A stretch of DNA of 64,000 bases, taken from positions 558,001 through 622,000 of the forward strand of contig CAWADP010000010.1 of the NCBI GenBank assembly GCA_963780805.1, read 5' to 3'. Source of the DNA: JASHVB01 sp963780805. GTDB lineage: Bacteria; Pseudomonadota; Alphaproteobacteria; Acetobacterales; Acetobacteraceae. A program made the position numbers and the translations under genes. Shown one piece after another: positions 1-9,325 of the stretch. The first letter of the stretch is position 1; every line of letters begins with the position of its first letter. The notes under the pieces were generated by a model. That model did not search any database. It was given only the letters and a program-made list of their open reading frames with translations, and was not told where the DNA came from.

Positions 1-2037
1 ACATCCGCGAGCACACGCTGAAATCCGTCGCCCCCGCGCTGATCTACGAAGAAGCCAGCCTGATCAAGCGCGCCATCCGCGACGTCTATTCGCGCGACAT
101 CGACGAGATCCAGGTGGACGGCGAAGAAGGCTGGAAGGCGGCGCATGAGTTCATGCGCATGCTGATGCCCAGCCACGCCAAGAAGGTGCAGCTCTGGCGC
201 GACCCGACGCAGCCCCTGTTCGCCAAGTACCAGGTCGAGGCGCAGCTCGATGGCATGCTGCAGCCGACGGTGCAGTTGCGCTCCGGCGGCTACCTGGTGA
301 TCAACCAGGCCGAGGCGCTGGTGGCGATCGACGTCAACTCCGGCCGCTCCACCCGCGAGCGCAACGTCGAGGAAACGGCGCTGCGCACCAACCTGGAGGC
401 GGCCGACGAGGTGGCGCGCCAGTTGCGGTTGCGCGACCTGGCCGGACTGATCGTCATCGACTTCATCGACATGGAGTCGAAGAAGCACAACAGCATGGTC
501 GAGCGCCGCATCAAGGAGGCGCTGAAGAACGACCGCGCGCGCATCCAGGTCGGCCATATCAGCCATTTCGGCCTGCTGGAAATGAGCCGGCAGCGGCTGC
601 GGCCGTCGCTGGCGGAGACCAGCTTCATCCTGTGCCCGCATTGCGGCGGCACCGGCCATGTGCGCAGCACCGAAAGCGCCGCGATCCACGTGCTGCGCGG
701 CATCGAGGAGGAAGGCGGCAAGCGCCGCGCGGCGGAGATCGTGGTGCATGTGTCGACGCCGATCGGCCCTGTACATCCTCAACCACAAGCGCGACCGGCT
801 GCGCGAGATCGAGCTGCGCTACGGCATGCGGGTGACGGTGCTGGGCGACGATACCCAGATGACCTCGCAATACCGCATCGACCGAGTGCGCCCGCAGATC
901 GCACGGGAGGATGTGCCGGCGGTGATCACCCCCGACGCGCCGCAGCCGTCCTGGACCCCGCCGGAGCCGGAAGCCGAGGAGCCCGAGGACATCCTGGTTG
1001 AGGACGAGCCTGAAACGGAAGACACCGGCGAGGAGGACGAGGCCGGAACGGAAGCCGTGGACTTGGAGGGGCCTGCGGCCACACCCGAGGAGAACGCCGA
1101 GCAAGCCGAACACCGGCGGCGCCGGCGGCGCCGGCGGCGGGGGCGGCGCGAGGACGGCGCTCCGCCCGCCACAGCGGAGGCACCAGCGGTTGTTGAGATG
1201 CCGGACGATGACTCGCCGTTCGGTCCGGAGGCATCGGATGAGGAATCGGTCCAGAGGCGTTCGGATGAGGAATCAGACGCCGCCACCGATGAGCCGGCGC
1301 TGGCTGCGGAGGCGGTCAATGTGGAGGGCGTACCGGAGCATATCGAGCCGGCGGGCGATGATGATAGCCGTCGGCGCCGGGGTCGTCGGGGCGGCCGCCG
1401 CCGGCGGCGTGAGGGCGGTGACGGCGAAAGCGTCGCGGTCGCTGCCCCGCGGGCGGAGCAACCCGATCTGCCGCCGGTCTATATCGGGCCTACACCCGCC
1501 AATCCGTTCGGTGGCGAGGCGTTCGACATCTTCGACGTGCTGGAGCAAGCGGAGGCGAATGCGGCCGCGGCGCGGGTGGGACCGGCCGAGCCGGTCGTGC
1601 GGCAGTTCGAGCCAGCGCCGGCAGCCCTGTCCGGCGGCTTCGTCCCCGAGGTTCCCGGTGGGGCGCCAGATGGGGTGCCCGACGGGGCGCCCGGTGGAGC
1701 ACCAGAGGCGGCAGAGCCGGGACCGGCACAGGTGTCCGACGCACGGCAACCTGATCTTGCCGAGGCAGTCACGCCGCCCGCCGAACCGGACGTCGCCCGC
1801 GTGCCGGACTTCATCAACACGGCCGCTCCGGAACCGGTCGCAAGTGAGCCGGTGGCCGACGCGCCCCAAGCCGAGCCTGATCCGCAGGCCGCGCCGCCAA
1901 CGGATGCTTCCGCGGCGCCGGAACCAGAGCCCGAGGTAGCCAACGACGTGGCGCCCGAGCCGGCGATCCGCCCGATCCTGGTCGGCAGCGGTGGCGACGC
2001 AGCGGCGGAAAAGAAGCGCGGCTGGTGGCGGCGGTAA
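1..2037 (+). CDS. rne: Ribonuclease E/G family protein, 5' end missing, one frame break
   Basis: This is the catalytic half and C-terminal tail of RNase E, the endoribonuclease that starts mRNA decay and processes rRNA and tRNA precursors. The reading frame is already open at base 3. The AIDVNSGR motif (near 330) and VIDFIDM (near 455) carry the two Mg-binding aspartates, and CPHCGGTG (from 633) is the Zn-link that joins the dimer. After that comes a long acidic, proline-rich tail with runs of arginine, as in alphaproteobacterial RNase E scaffolds. The frame breaks at 767-769, where a CCC run has one base too many: dropping one C joins STPIG to LYILNHKRDRL. I read this as one gene with an indel, probably a sequence error, because both halves are well conserved. 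It ends in GWWRR and a TAA. Confidence 0.9.
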
Positions 2038-2130
2038 GAACGGGCGTCCGACGGTCAGGGAAGAGCCTCGGACGGTTCGCACCGTTGCTAGGGCGTCATT
2101 GCGAGTTGACCCCGGTCGCCGACGGCCGAC

Positions 2131-2450
2131 CGGGAGGTTCTCGGTGCGCGACACGGTGGATTGCGAGCGGAGGTCGCCGTGTTTGGGCAGCCGCCCCATC
2201 GCCGGTTTGAACAGTGGATCGGCGGGGAAGCTGTCGACGTCGTGCTGGTAGCCCGCGGCGAGCATCAGCGTGCGGAAGGTATGATCTCATCCAGGCCATG
2301 CACGATGCGCTCCATCGCGCGCGGGTCGCTGATGCAGGCGGCGAGGCGCCGGTTAATGCCCAGTCGACGCTCGATCTCGCGCAGCACCAGCAGACCGCCG
2401 TCCGAGGACATCCGCACGGCGTCGAATCGGGCCTCGCGCGCGACGCGGTG
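2131..2450 (-). mobile_element. IS1380-family transposase remnant
   Basis: On the minus strand the region encodes an N-terminal piece of an IS1380-type transposase. It first reads MSSDGGLLVLREIERRLG, with the family's DP-R block after it, and then LMLAAGYQHD and SQSTVSRTENLP. The two parts are in different frames, joined near 2270 by a one-base shift, and the catalytic remainder is missing, so it cannot be active. It lies directly against the surviving C-terminal part of a TetR gene, which suggests that the insertion removed the TetR N-terminus. No terminal inverted repeats were recognised. Confidence 0.75.
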
Positions 2451-2783
2451 CGTGCCTTCGCGGCCCGCGCAATGCGCGGACGACGGCTCGCCTGCGGCCT
2501 GATTTTCGAGCCGATCGGCCCCGAGGTCGAAAGCACCCGCTTGAACTACCGTCGCGCCATCGCGCGGGTATTCGAAACCATCATCCGGGAGGGCATCGCC
2601 GCCGGCGAGTTCCGGGAGGTGGACGTGGAACTCGCGGGCGCCTGCCTTGTCGGCGCCTTCAAGGAGGGCCTCGTCGGCTCGCTCGCGCCGCACGCCGGCG
2701 GGATTCCGGCGCGGACCGACGCGCTGACGCTATCGCGGATCTATGTCTCGCGGCCGTGGCCAGGCCCGGACGTCGCGTTCTGA
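2440..2783 (+). pseudogene. TetR-family regulator, C-terminal fragment only
   Basis: The reading frame ending at 2783 encodes a typical TetR ligand-binding C-terminal half: an ARAMRGRRLACGLIFEP segment, then an amphipathic YRRAIARVFETIIREG helix and AGACLVGAFKEGLVGSL. The N-terminal helix-turn-helix is absent, and the upstream part of the open frame is antisense to the IS1380 remnant. No start codon with a ribosome site precedes the conserved part. It stands 72 bases before the acyl-CoA dehydrogenase gene and probably once controlled it, as TetR regulators often do in fatty-acid loci. That regulatory link is inference. Confidence 0.65.
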
Positions 2784-2855
2784 ACCAACCCTCCATCGAC
2801 GAGGGCGCAACGACGCCGATCGCGCTGCGGCAAAAAATCTAACGGGAGGTACTCG

Positions 2856-4565
2856 ATGAGCACCACTGCGGCAAGCGCGCCGCCTCCGCCCGATTACGTC
2901 TCCAATGCACCGGGCTATGCGACCCACGAAGTACTCAATCAGCCCGGGGCCCTTGTCGACTACAACGCATTCGCGGGCGACGTCGCCTTGCAGGAGTCGG
3001 TCAAGGTCTTCGGCGCCGATTGGGCAGATGGGCTGCTGCGGCGGACGGGGTTGGTCGTCGGCAGCGAGAAGGTCCAGCACCTCGCACGCCAGGCAAACCG
3101 ACACCTGCCGGAACTCAAGACGCACGACCGCTTCGGCAACCGGGTCGATCTTGTCGAGTTCCACCCGGCCTATCATGAACTCATGAGCCTCATCTTCGGC
3201 TCGGAGACGCACTCCTTCGCCTGGACGCATCAGGGGCGCCCCGGGGCCCATGTCGCGCGGGCGGCCTTGAGCTACCTGTGGAATCAGGGCGAGAACGGCA
3301 TCTGCTGCCCAATGGGCATGACGTTCGCCTCAATCCCGGCGCTGCGGCACGACCCGGCACTCCTCGACGAGTGGTCGCCACACATTCTCAAGGCAGCGTA
3401 CGACGACCGCCCGATCTACGCGAAGGAGAAGGCGGGCGTGACGGTCGGCATGGCTATGACCGAGAAGCAAGGCGGCTCCGACCTCCGCGCCACGATCACC
3501 ACGGCCCGGCCCGCCACCGCGCGGCGCGGTTCCGGCGCGCCCTACCTGCTCACGGGCCACAAATGGTTCTTCTCGGTGCCAATGAGCGACATTTTCCTGA
3601 CGCTCGCGCGGACCGGGAAGGGGCTCTCCTGCTTTGTCGCCACGGGCTGGCTGCCTGACGGATCGCGCAACCGCCTGAAGATCCAACGGCTCAAGGACAA
3701 GTGCGGCAACAAATCGAATGCCTCGTCCGAGATCGAGTTCTACGACCTCTACGCCACGATGCTGGGCGAGGAAGGTCGCGGCATTCGCACCATCATCGAG
3801 ATGGCCCACGTCACGCGGCTCGACTTCGCAGTGGGTTCATCCGGCCTCATGCGCCAGGCCCTGAGTCAGGCGATCCACCACACCAGCAATCGCCGTGCCT
3901 TCCAGCGTTCTCTTGTCGATCAGCCAATCATGCGCAACGTCGTGGCCGACCTCGCTGTCGAGTCCGAGGCGTTCCTGTGGCTCTCGATGCGCCTGGCCGC
4001 GGCGCTGGACAACGAGCACGAGGACCGGGCGGAGGGACTCCTGTCCCGGATCTGCACGCCGGTGGCGAAGTACTGGGCATGCAAGCAGGCACCGCAATTC
4101 GTCGTGGAAGCGCTCGAATGCCATGGCGGCAACGGATTCATCGGCGAGCACCTCATGGAACGTCTCTATAGAGAAGCGCCGCTCAACGGCATCTGGGAAG
4201 GGACGGGCAACGTCATCTGCCTCGATGTGCTCCGCTCGATGCAGCGCGAGCCTGAGACGGTCGATGCCTTTCTGACCGAGGTGCGCCTTGCCCGGGGCGC
4301 TGACGCGCGGCTGGACGCCTTTACCGACGGCCTGGAGCGTCGTCTGGCCAATCTGCCCGAGCTCGAGCCGATAGCTCGCCGCGTGATCGAGCTGATGGCC
4401 TTTGCCCTGCAAGGCAGCTTGCTCGTCCGCTACTCGACGCCCGGGATGGCCGACGCCTTCTGCGCGACGCGTCTTGACGGCGACTGGGGCCGGGCTTTTG
4501 GCACGTTGCCGAACGGGTTCGACACGCAGGCAATCGTTGACCGCGCGCGTATCCGGGCAGTTTGA
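2856..4565 (+). CDS. AidB-like acyl-CoA dehydrogenase
   Basis: The 569-residue protein belongs to the FAD-dependent acyl-CoA dehydrogenase superfamily, in the AidB branch (isovaleryl-CoA dehydrogenase activity and a role in alkylation response in E. coli). It has the AidB_N-type start (APGYATHEVLNQPG), then the MTEKQGGSDLRA signature that contacts flavin, and the long C-terminal helical part with ALECHGGNGFIGE and GIWEGTGNVICLDVLR, typical of the family. Its length is close to the roughly 540 residues of AidB. The start is set by GGGAGGT seven bases upstream of ATG 2856. The broken TetR fragment just upstream may be its lost repressor. The physiological substrate cannot be read from the sequence. 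Confidence 0.88.
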   Translation: MSTTAASAPPPPDYVSNAPGYATHEVLNQPGALVDYNAFAGDVALQESVKVFGADWADGLLRRTGLVVGSEKVQHLARQANRHLPELKTHDRFGNRVDLVEFHPAYHELMSLIFGSETHSFAWTHQGRPGAHVARAALSYLWNQGENGICCPMGMTFASIPALRHDPALLDEWSPHILKAAYDDRPIYAKEKAGVTVGMAMTEKQGGSDLRATITTARPATARRGSGAPYLLTGHKWFFSVPMSDIFLTLARTGKGLSCFVATGWLPDGSRNRLKIQRLKDKCGNKSNASSEIEFYDLYATMLGEEGRGIRTIIEMAHVTRLDFAVGSSGLMRQALSQAIHHTSNRRAFQRSLVDQPIMRNVVADLAVESEAFLWLSMRLAAALDNEHEDRAEGLLSRICTPVAKYWACKQAPQFVVEALECHGGNGFIGEHLMERLYREAPLNGIWEGTGNVICLDVLRSMQREPETVDAFLTEVRLARGADARLDAFTDGLERRLANLPELEPIARRVIELMAFALQGSLLVRYSTPGMADAFCATRLDGDWGRAFGTLPNGFDTQAIVDRARIRAV

Positions 4566-4734
4566 TCGACGCCATTGGCCGCGAGGAGGCTGATGGTTCG
4601 GCGGTGGACGGCCGACCAGGGAGCGTGACGGTCGACCGTCCTATCGTGCTCGACTGCGCAAGCCGTGTTCGGTCGGTGCTGGGTGAAGTCAAAGGCCTGC
4701 CCCCAAAATCATCGACGTGGGGCACCAGTCCCGC

Positions 4735-6063
4735 TCATTCGGCCACGCGCTCGAGCTTGCCGACCACGAAGATGTAGGAGAGTGCACCGAGCAGTGCGAT
4801 GCAGGCGATGAATGTCAGCGGCCGCGTGAAGTCGCCGCCGCGCAGCAGCAGACCGATGACGATCGGGGCGCTGATGCCGGCGAGCCCACCGATGCCGTTG
4901 AACACGCCGCTGGTGAGGCCGATCAGCCGCTCGGGGGCAGTGGCCGACACCAGCGACCAGTGGATCGACGCCAGGCCATTGGCGAAGAATGCCAGTGACA
5001 AGAACAGGATGATCAGCGCCGGCTGGTTGACGAAGTTCGCGCCGACAATGCAGGTGGACAGCGCGAGGCCGCCGATGATCGGCGTCTTCCGCGCGAAGCC
5101 CAGGCTGAAGCCGCGGCGATATAGCCAGTCCGACAATGCGCCGGAACACAGCACGCCCAGGAAGGCGCCGATGAACGGCAGCGAGGCGTAGAACCCCGCC
5201 TTGATGAAGTCGAGATGCCGGTAGGTGACCAGATAGGTTGGAAACCACGTCAGGAAGAACGTCGATGTGGTGCCCCAGGCGAAGTGGCCGAAATAGATGC
5301 CCCACAGCTTGCGTCGGCCGAGCACGATGGAGAGGTCGCGCCACAGGGAACCAGCCCGTTCCCGGTGCCGGGTGGCAATGCGGTGCGACAGATCGGGAAT
5401 GCCGCCGCTGGAACGGATCAGGTCGATCTCGGCCTCGTTGACGCCCGGAAATGCCACGGGGTCGCGATAGGTCCGCCAGAAAACGAAGGCCCAGGCAATC
5501 CCAAGTATGCCGGTGAAGAAGAAGACCGCCGGCCAGCCGAACGTCACTTTCAGCCAGGCGAGCAACGGCGTCAGGAAAGCGAGCCCGACGAACTCGGCCG
5601 AGGTGTAGACCGCGATGCAGGTCGCGCGCTCGCGTTCGCCGAACCATGTCGTCGCGATGCGGTTGTTGATCAGGAAGCTGGGGACCTCGAACAGGCCGAC
5701 GGTCATGCGCAGCACGATCAGGATGACAAGACCTGACGATAGCCCGAGGCACAGCGTCGCAATTGACCAGAAGAAGATGGTCAGCGGAAACAGCACACGG
5801 GGATGCAGACGGTCGACCAGCCAGCCGCCTGGAATTTGCAGTGGGGTGTAGGTCCAGCCGAATGCGGAGAACACGACGCCAAGCTGCAGCGGGGTCAACC
5901 GGAACTCGGACGTGATGCTGGGCGCCGCGATGGATAAGTTGCTGCGGTCGAGGTAGTTGATCACCACCGTGACGAACAACAACCCCATGATCGCGAAGCG
6001 GCGTCGCGACGCCACTGTGGAGACGAGGTACTTCTCAGGTACGGACATTCCGGTCAGTGACAT
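4735..6063 (-). CDS. MFS transporter, anion:cation symporter (galactonate/glucarate type)
   Basis: This is a 12-helix major facilitator of the ACS family that imports sugar acids or related carboxylates with protons. The signs are the NYLDRSNLSIAAPSI first-helix motif, the GGWLVDRLHPR loop between helices 2 and 3, and repeated hydrophobic segments to the C-terminus (VGKLERVAE). The open frame reaches upstream to 6186, but those residues are low-complexity. I chose ATG 6063 (MSLTGMSV), although ATG 6048 is also possible; neither has a strong ribosome site. It is the last gene of a same-strand set with a galactonate dehydratase-like enzyme and a GntR regulator, which supports uptake of an aldonate substrate. 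Confidence 0.85.
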   Translation of the reverse strand: MSLTGMSVPEKYLVSTVASRRRFAIMGLLFVTVVINYLDRSNLSIAAPSITSEFRLTPLQLGVVFSAFGWTYTPLQIPGGWLVDRLHPRVLFPLTIFFWSIATLCLGLSSGLVILIVLRMTVGLFEVPSFLINNRIATTWFGERERATCIAVYTSAEFVGLAFLTPLLAWLKVTFGWPAVFFFTGILGIAWAFVFWRTYRDPVAFPGVNEAEIDLIRSSGGIPDLSHRIATRHRERAGSLWRDLSIVLGRRKLWGIYFGHFAWGTTSTFFLTWFPTYLVTYRHLDFIKAGFYASLPFIGAFLGVLCSGALSDWLYRRGFSLGFARKTPIIGGLALSTCIVGANFVNQPALIILFLSLAFFANGLASIHWSLVSATAPERLIGLTSGVFNGIGGLAGISAPIVIGLLLRGGDFTRPLTFIACIALLGALSYIFVVGKLERVAE

Positions 6064-6210
6064 TGTGCACCGTTGGGTTGGTGGGGTGTTTGGTTGGGCG
6101 GCCGCGCCCGCGGCCGGCGGCGGGCAATGGCCGGGACCACTCGTCATGGAATCTACCCCCGGAGACAGGGTGGCGTGTCGCGCCACGACCCGATCGATCT
6201 TTCGCGGATG

Positions 6211-6358
6211 ATCGGGTCAAGCCCGGCCATGACGAGATCGGCGCAGATGGCGGGGTCAAGCCCCGGCCATGGCGAGATGGGCGACGAGATCGGCGCAGAT
6301 GGCGGGGTCAAGCCCCAGCCATGGCGAGATTGGCGTGGATGCCGACCTTCGTCGGCAT
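6211..6358. repeat. 52-bp tandem repeat plus hairpin between transporter and dehydratase genes
   Basis: A 52-bp unit occurs twice in tandem (6231-6282 and 6283-6334) and half a unit precedes it. Each contains a GGTCAAGCCC-GCCATG core, the signature of the second dispersed palindrome family seen in this window. At 6339-6358 a perfect 8-bp stem (ATGCCGAC/GTCGGCAT) follows. It lies between the 3' end of the dehydratase gene and the transporter start, so it could stabilise or separate the two messages. Confidence 0.75.
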
Positions 6359-6387
6359 GACGCGGCGCGATCACGCATCGCTGCCCC

Positions 6388-7545
6388 CTACATATCCACG
6401 ACGGAGCCGTCGACATGCGGCCGCATCCGGATCGGGCGCGGCTTCTCGGGGAACCGCCGCTCGATGTCCTCCACAAGCTGAAGTCCGATGCCCGGCGCCT
6501 CGGGGATGGCGATAAAGCCGTTGACTTGCTCGGACAACCCGGTGGCGAGGTCGTTGCCGAGCAACGCTTTGCCGCCGTCGATCTCCGGCGTGCGCGACGG
6601 ATATTCCTGGATCGCGAAGTTCGGGATGCAGGCGGCGATCTGCAGGCACGCCGCGGTGCTGATCGGAGACAGCGGGTTATGCGGGACGATCCATGCATCG
6701 TGCGCCTCGGCCAACGCGGCGATTTTCTTGGCGCCGGTGATGCCGCCGCACAGGCAGACATCGGGACGCAGATACTGGACAGCGTTGCGCGTCAGCAGCG
6801 TCTGGAACTGGTACAGGCTGGTGAAGCGCTCCCCGGTGGCGATCGGGATGTCGATGTGCTCCGCGACCAGCGCCATCGCATCGAAACTGTTCGGCCGCAG
6901 CGGGTCCTCGAAGAACATCGGCGTGTATTTCTCGATGCCCCGGCCAAGCGCGATCGCCTCCGGCGGCGTCAGGCGGCGATGGATCTCGATGCACAGATCG
7001 ACGTCGGGGCCAACCGCCTCGCGCAGGCGCCGAACGTTGTCGATCGCCGTTTCGATCTTGTTGGCGTGCGACTTGTAGTACGGCGTGGTCTCCTCCTCGT
7101 CGAGCAATGGATTGAGGTGCCCGAGCGCGGTGAAGCCCTCCGCCTTCAGCCGCTTCGCCTCGCCCAGCAATGTCTCGATCGAGCGGCCCTTCACGTGGCC
7201 GTAGATCCGCGCCTTGTGCCGCATCTTGCCGCCGAGCAACTCATAGACCGGCACGTTGTAGAGCTTGCCCTTGATGTCCCACAGCGCGATGTCGATGGCC
7301 GAGACCGCGCCGGTGATTGCTCCGCCGGTGAAGTGGTTAGCCCGCAACATCACGTTCCAGTGGTGCTCGATCGGGCGCGGATCCTTGCCCACCAGATATT
7401 CGGCGTATTTCTTGATGGACGCGGCGCTGGCTTCCAACTGGCCCCAGGCGCCGAACTCGCCGATCCCGGTGATGCCGGCATCCGTTTCGATACGGACGAG
7501 CAGAAAGCGGTCGACCAGCAGGGGCTGGACTTTGGTGATCTTCAT
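6388..7545 (-). CDS. Enolase-superfamily sugar-acid dehydratase, D-galactonate dehydratase-like
   Basis: The 385-residue protein belongs to the mandelate racemase/muconate lactonizing family and is closest in pattern to D-galactonate dehydratase (about 382 residues), which converts D-galactonate to 2-keto-3-deoxygalactonate. Metal-ligand motifs are visible in order: CIEIHRR (Glu, with the following His as a candidate base), FFEDPL and ATGERFTS. VPHNPLSP gives the second catalytic His. The N-terminal capping domain holds ITGIGEFG. ATG 7545 has AAGGA upstream. Together with the MFS transporter and GntR regulator on the same strand it makes a sugar-acid use locus, although no aldolase or kinase is adjacent. 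Substrate could also be another aldonate. Confidence 0.85.
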   Translation of the reverse strand: MKITKVQPLLVDRFLLVRIETDAGITGIGEFGAWGQLEASAASIKKYAEYLVGKDPRPIEHHWNVMLRANHFTGGAITGAVSAIDIALWDIKGKLYNVPVYELLGGKMRHKARIYGHVKGRSIETLLGEAKRLKAEGFTALGHLNPLLDEEETTPYYKSHANKIETAIDNVRRLREAVGPDVDLCIEIHRRLTPPEAIALGRGIEKYTPMFFEDPLRPNSFDAMALVAEHIDIPIATGERFTSLYQFQTLLTRNAVQYLRPDVCLCGGITGAKKIAALAEAHDAWIVPHNPLSPISTAACLQIAACIPNFAIQEYPSRTPEIDGGKALLGNDLATGLSEQVNGFIAIPEAPGIGLQLVEDIERRFPEKPRPIRMRPHVDGSVVDM

Positions 7546-7720
7546 GGTGTTGGTCCTTTCGCTTGCACGATGCGATATGGCGCGACCGCGCCCTTATTCG
7601 CGACCGCGTCCTTATTGGGGTGGATGCCGAAGCATTGCGGGTGTCGGTAGGCTTGCCGGTGTCGATTCCGACGCTTCGTTTGGCACGCGCACGGTGCCAT
7701 CGCCGTTGCCCGCCTGCAGG

Positions 7721-7803
7721 TGTCATTGCGAGCGCAGCGGAGCAATCTCCCGCAAGTGACGTGCGAACTCTCCGGGAGGTTGATTCGCTGCGCTCGCAAT
7801 GAC
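7721..7803. repeat. Dispersed palindromic repeat, family R1
   Basis: An imperfect palindrome of about 83 bp begins TGTCATTGCGAGCGCAGCG and ends with the near reverse complement CGCTGCGCTCGCAATGAC; the inner arms carry AGCAATCTCCCG and CGGGAGGTTGATT. Related copies lie at 14572, 28591, 31557, 32459, 42299 and 44927. It is intergenic, upstream of the dehydratase gene. Confidence 0.85.
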
Positions 7804-7872
7804 GGGGTTCGCGATGACGGTGTTCGCGATGACGGGGATCGCGATGACGGGGTTCGCAACGACAGGTTGCGC
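7798..7872. repeat. 15-bp minisatellite, four to five copies
   Basis: The unit GATGACGGGGTTCGC is repeated four times with one or two changes per copy and fades into a fifth. It directly follows the R1 palindrome and contains its terminal GATGACGG, so it may have grown from the repeat end by slippage. It is in the leader region of the dehydratase gene on the minus strand. Confidence 0.85.
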
Positions 7873-7925
7873 CCCGCCGCCAATGACAGATCGGCCAACG
7901 GCATCGCATCGTCATGATCGCAACA

Positions 7926-8666
7926 CTACCGACCTACCTCTTGAAGGTCCTCGGTCCCGGTTGGATCGGCTGCCGTATCGTCCAGATAGTCTTTGATCGA
8001 GGCCTGCAGATGCGCCCGCGTCGCCGCCCGCGCACGGTTGGGGTCGCGCTCGGCGATCGCGCGCAAAATCAACTCATGTTCGGCCACGCGCGTTGACCGC
8101 ATTTGCCGGCGGGCGTCGAGCCTGGCCCAGATCGGGCCGCGGTTGGGCAGCTCGGCCCAGATGGCATCGGCGAGTTTCAGCAGCATCGGATTCTTCGCTG
8201 CAACCGCAAGGGCGCGATGGAACCGCTGATTGGCCGGCTTGGTCGGACGCCCGGCCTGCGCCGCGAGACGCATTTGCTCGATGGCCGCAGCCATTTCAGC
8301 GAGATCTTCCGCGCCGGCATTCTCTGCCGCGGCCGCCGCGCTCTCGCCTTCGACGGCGAGGCGCGCGGCCAGGATATCGAACGGCCCGATTTCCGAGGAA
8401 ACGGCATCGGCGCCCGAAGGCTGCACGGGAGACGGTCGATGCCGGACGTAGACCCCGCTGCCGCTGCGCACTTCCACCAAGCCGGCAAGTTCGAGCGCGA
8501 TCATCGCCTCCCGGATCACCGGGCGGCTCACGCCCAACTGCCGCGCCAGATCGCGTTCGGTCGGCAACCGATCGCCGGGGCGATACTCCGCGGTCCGGAT
8601 CAGCCCGGCGATCTGATCGGCGACGGCCTGGTACAGGCGTCGGGGCTCGACGGCGTTGAGCGGCAT
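7926..8666 (-). CDS. FadR-type GntR transcriptional regulator
   Basis: The protein has an N-terminal winged helix (RRLYQAVADQIAGLIR, PGDRLPTERDLARQLGVSRPVIREAMIALELAGLVEVRSG) and an all-helical FCD ligand domain (DILAARLAVEGESAA, HRALAVAAKNPMLL, EHELILRAIAERD), which in this family binds metal and small organic acids. The FCD metal-site residues (Asp, and His in FHRA and EHE) appear present. I chose ATG 8666; the longer frame to 8753 uses a TTG and would translate through the operator candidate. It lies upstream of and on the same strand as the dehydratase and transporter genes, so it is the likely substrate-responsive repressor of that locus. Confidence 0.85.
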   Translation of the reverse strand: MPLNAVEPRRLYQAVADQIAGLIRTAEYRPGDRLPTERDLARQLGVSRPVIREAMIALELAGLVEVRSGSGVYVRHRPSPVQPSGADAVSSEIGPFDILAARLAVEGESAAAAAENAGAEDLAEMAAAIEQMRLAAQAGRPTKPANQRFHRALAVAAKNPMLLKLADAIWAELPNRGPIWARLDARRQMRSTRVAEHELILRAIAERDPNRARAATRAHLQASIKDYLDDTAADPTGTEDLQEVGR

Positions 8667-8712
8667 CCTGGAGTCCGATCCCCAAATCGACGATCGCAGG
8701 ATGGGCCAAGGC

Positions 8713-8753
8713 TGGTCCGGCCACAAGGTGGCCTGACCAATTTGTTCAGACAA
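8713..8753. promoter_or_regulatory. Palindromic operator candidates upstream of the GntR gene
   Basis: At 8713-8739 there is a 27-bp inverted repeat, TGGTC-C-GGCCAC, centre AAG, GTGGCC-T-GACCA, with one mismatched pair. Next to it, at 8742-8753, lies TTGT-TCAG-ACAA. FadR-type GntR proteins typically bind palindromes with TGGT...ACCA or TTGT...ACAA ends. The site is 47 bases before the chosen start of the regulator and fits autorepression. Confidence 0.6.
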
Positions 8754-8841
8754 CTCCTCCGCCGCGAGGCGTTGCGGCGACAGCGTGGCAATTCGGAACG
8801 GGGGTACGCCTTACGCGGGCTAGATCAGAATGCGGGTCAGA

Positions 8842-9069
8842 TCAGATCACGCACAACGCCGCCCAGGTGGCGACAAGGCCGGCAGCGATTCCGGCGGCGG
8901 CCAGGTAGGACGCCAGCGCCTCAAGTGGGCGAGGCGGAAACCGATGGGCCAGTGGCTTCGAATTGTCGGTCCGGTTGGCCCGGCCGCAGGCCTCCTGGCC
9001 GAGCACCGAGCCGGAAACCGCCGTCATGGTGGCAGGCGCGACATCATAGTCGACGACCGACTGGTGCAT
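8842..9069 (-). CDS. Possible small protein with C-terminal membrane helix
   Basis: A 75-residue frame with an ATG start ends in a hydrophobic stretch (LASYLAAAGIAAGLVATW) that could be a tail anchor. The N-terminal half is not recognisable and no clear ribosome site precedes the ATG. It sits in the 660-base gap between the GntR gene and the MOSC gene. The hydrophobic tail argues for a real small membrane protein; the lack of other support makes it only a possibility. The rest of the gap holds the terminator at 9110-9152 and nothing else that I recognise. Confidence 0.3.
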   Translation of the reverse strand: MHQSVVDYDVAPATMTAVSGSVLGQEACGRANRTDNSKPLAHRFPPRPLEALASYLAAAGIAAGLVATWAALCVI

Positions 9070-9109
9070 GGCTCACCGATTTGTCCGCGGTTATGGCTGA
9101 GTGGCGTCC

Positions 9110-9152
9110 TGCCGAAAAAGCCCCCGCCGGGAACAATTGGCTTCCCGGCGGG
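9110..9152 (-). terminator. Rho-independent terminator, minus strand
   Basis: An 11-bp perfect stem (CCCGCCGGGAA with TTCCCGGCGGG, loop of 8) spans 9123-9152. Read on the minus strand it is followed by GGGCTTTTTCGG. It would end transcripts coming from the MOSC gene, whose stop is about 175 bases upstream. Confidence 0.75.
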
Positions 9153-9325
9153 CTAGTTTGGGGAGGAAACCAAGGGCTGTTTACCTCGCGGACCCGTGAG
9201 CAAGCAAACAAGAAATCACTAAATCGCGATCACGATTTGCGCCGCCATTCGTAATAGTCAGGACAGAGTTCACTACGAAACAAAATCCGGGTGCTGTTGT
9301 CGCCATCGCGGCCCATCCAGCAACT

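Noticed and set aside
8667..8753. TTG start for the GntR regulator at 8753
   Set aside because: It would translate through the palindromic operator candidate and adds residues without family character.
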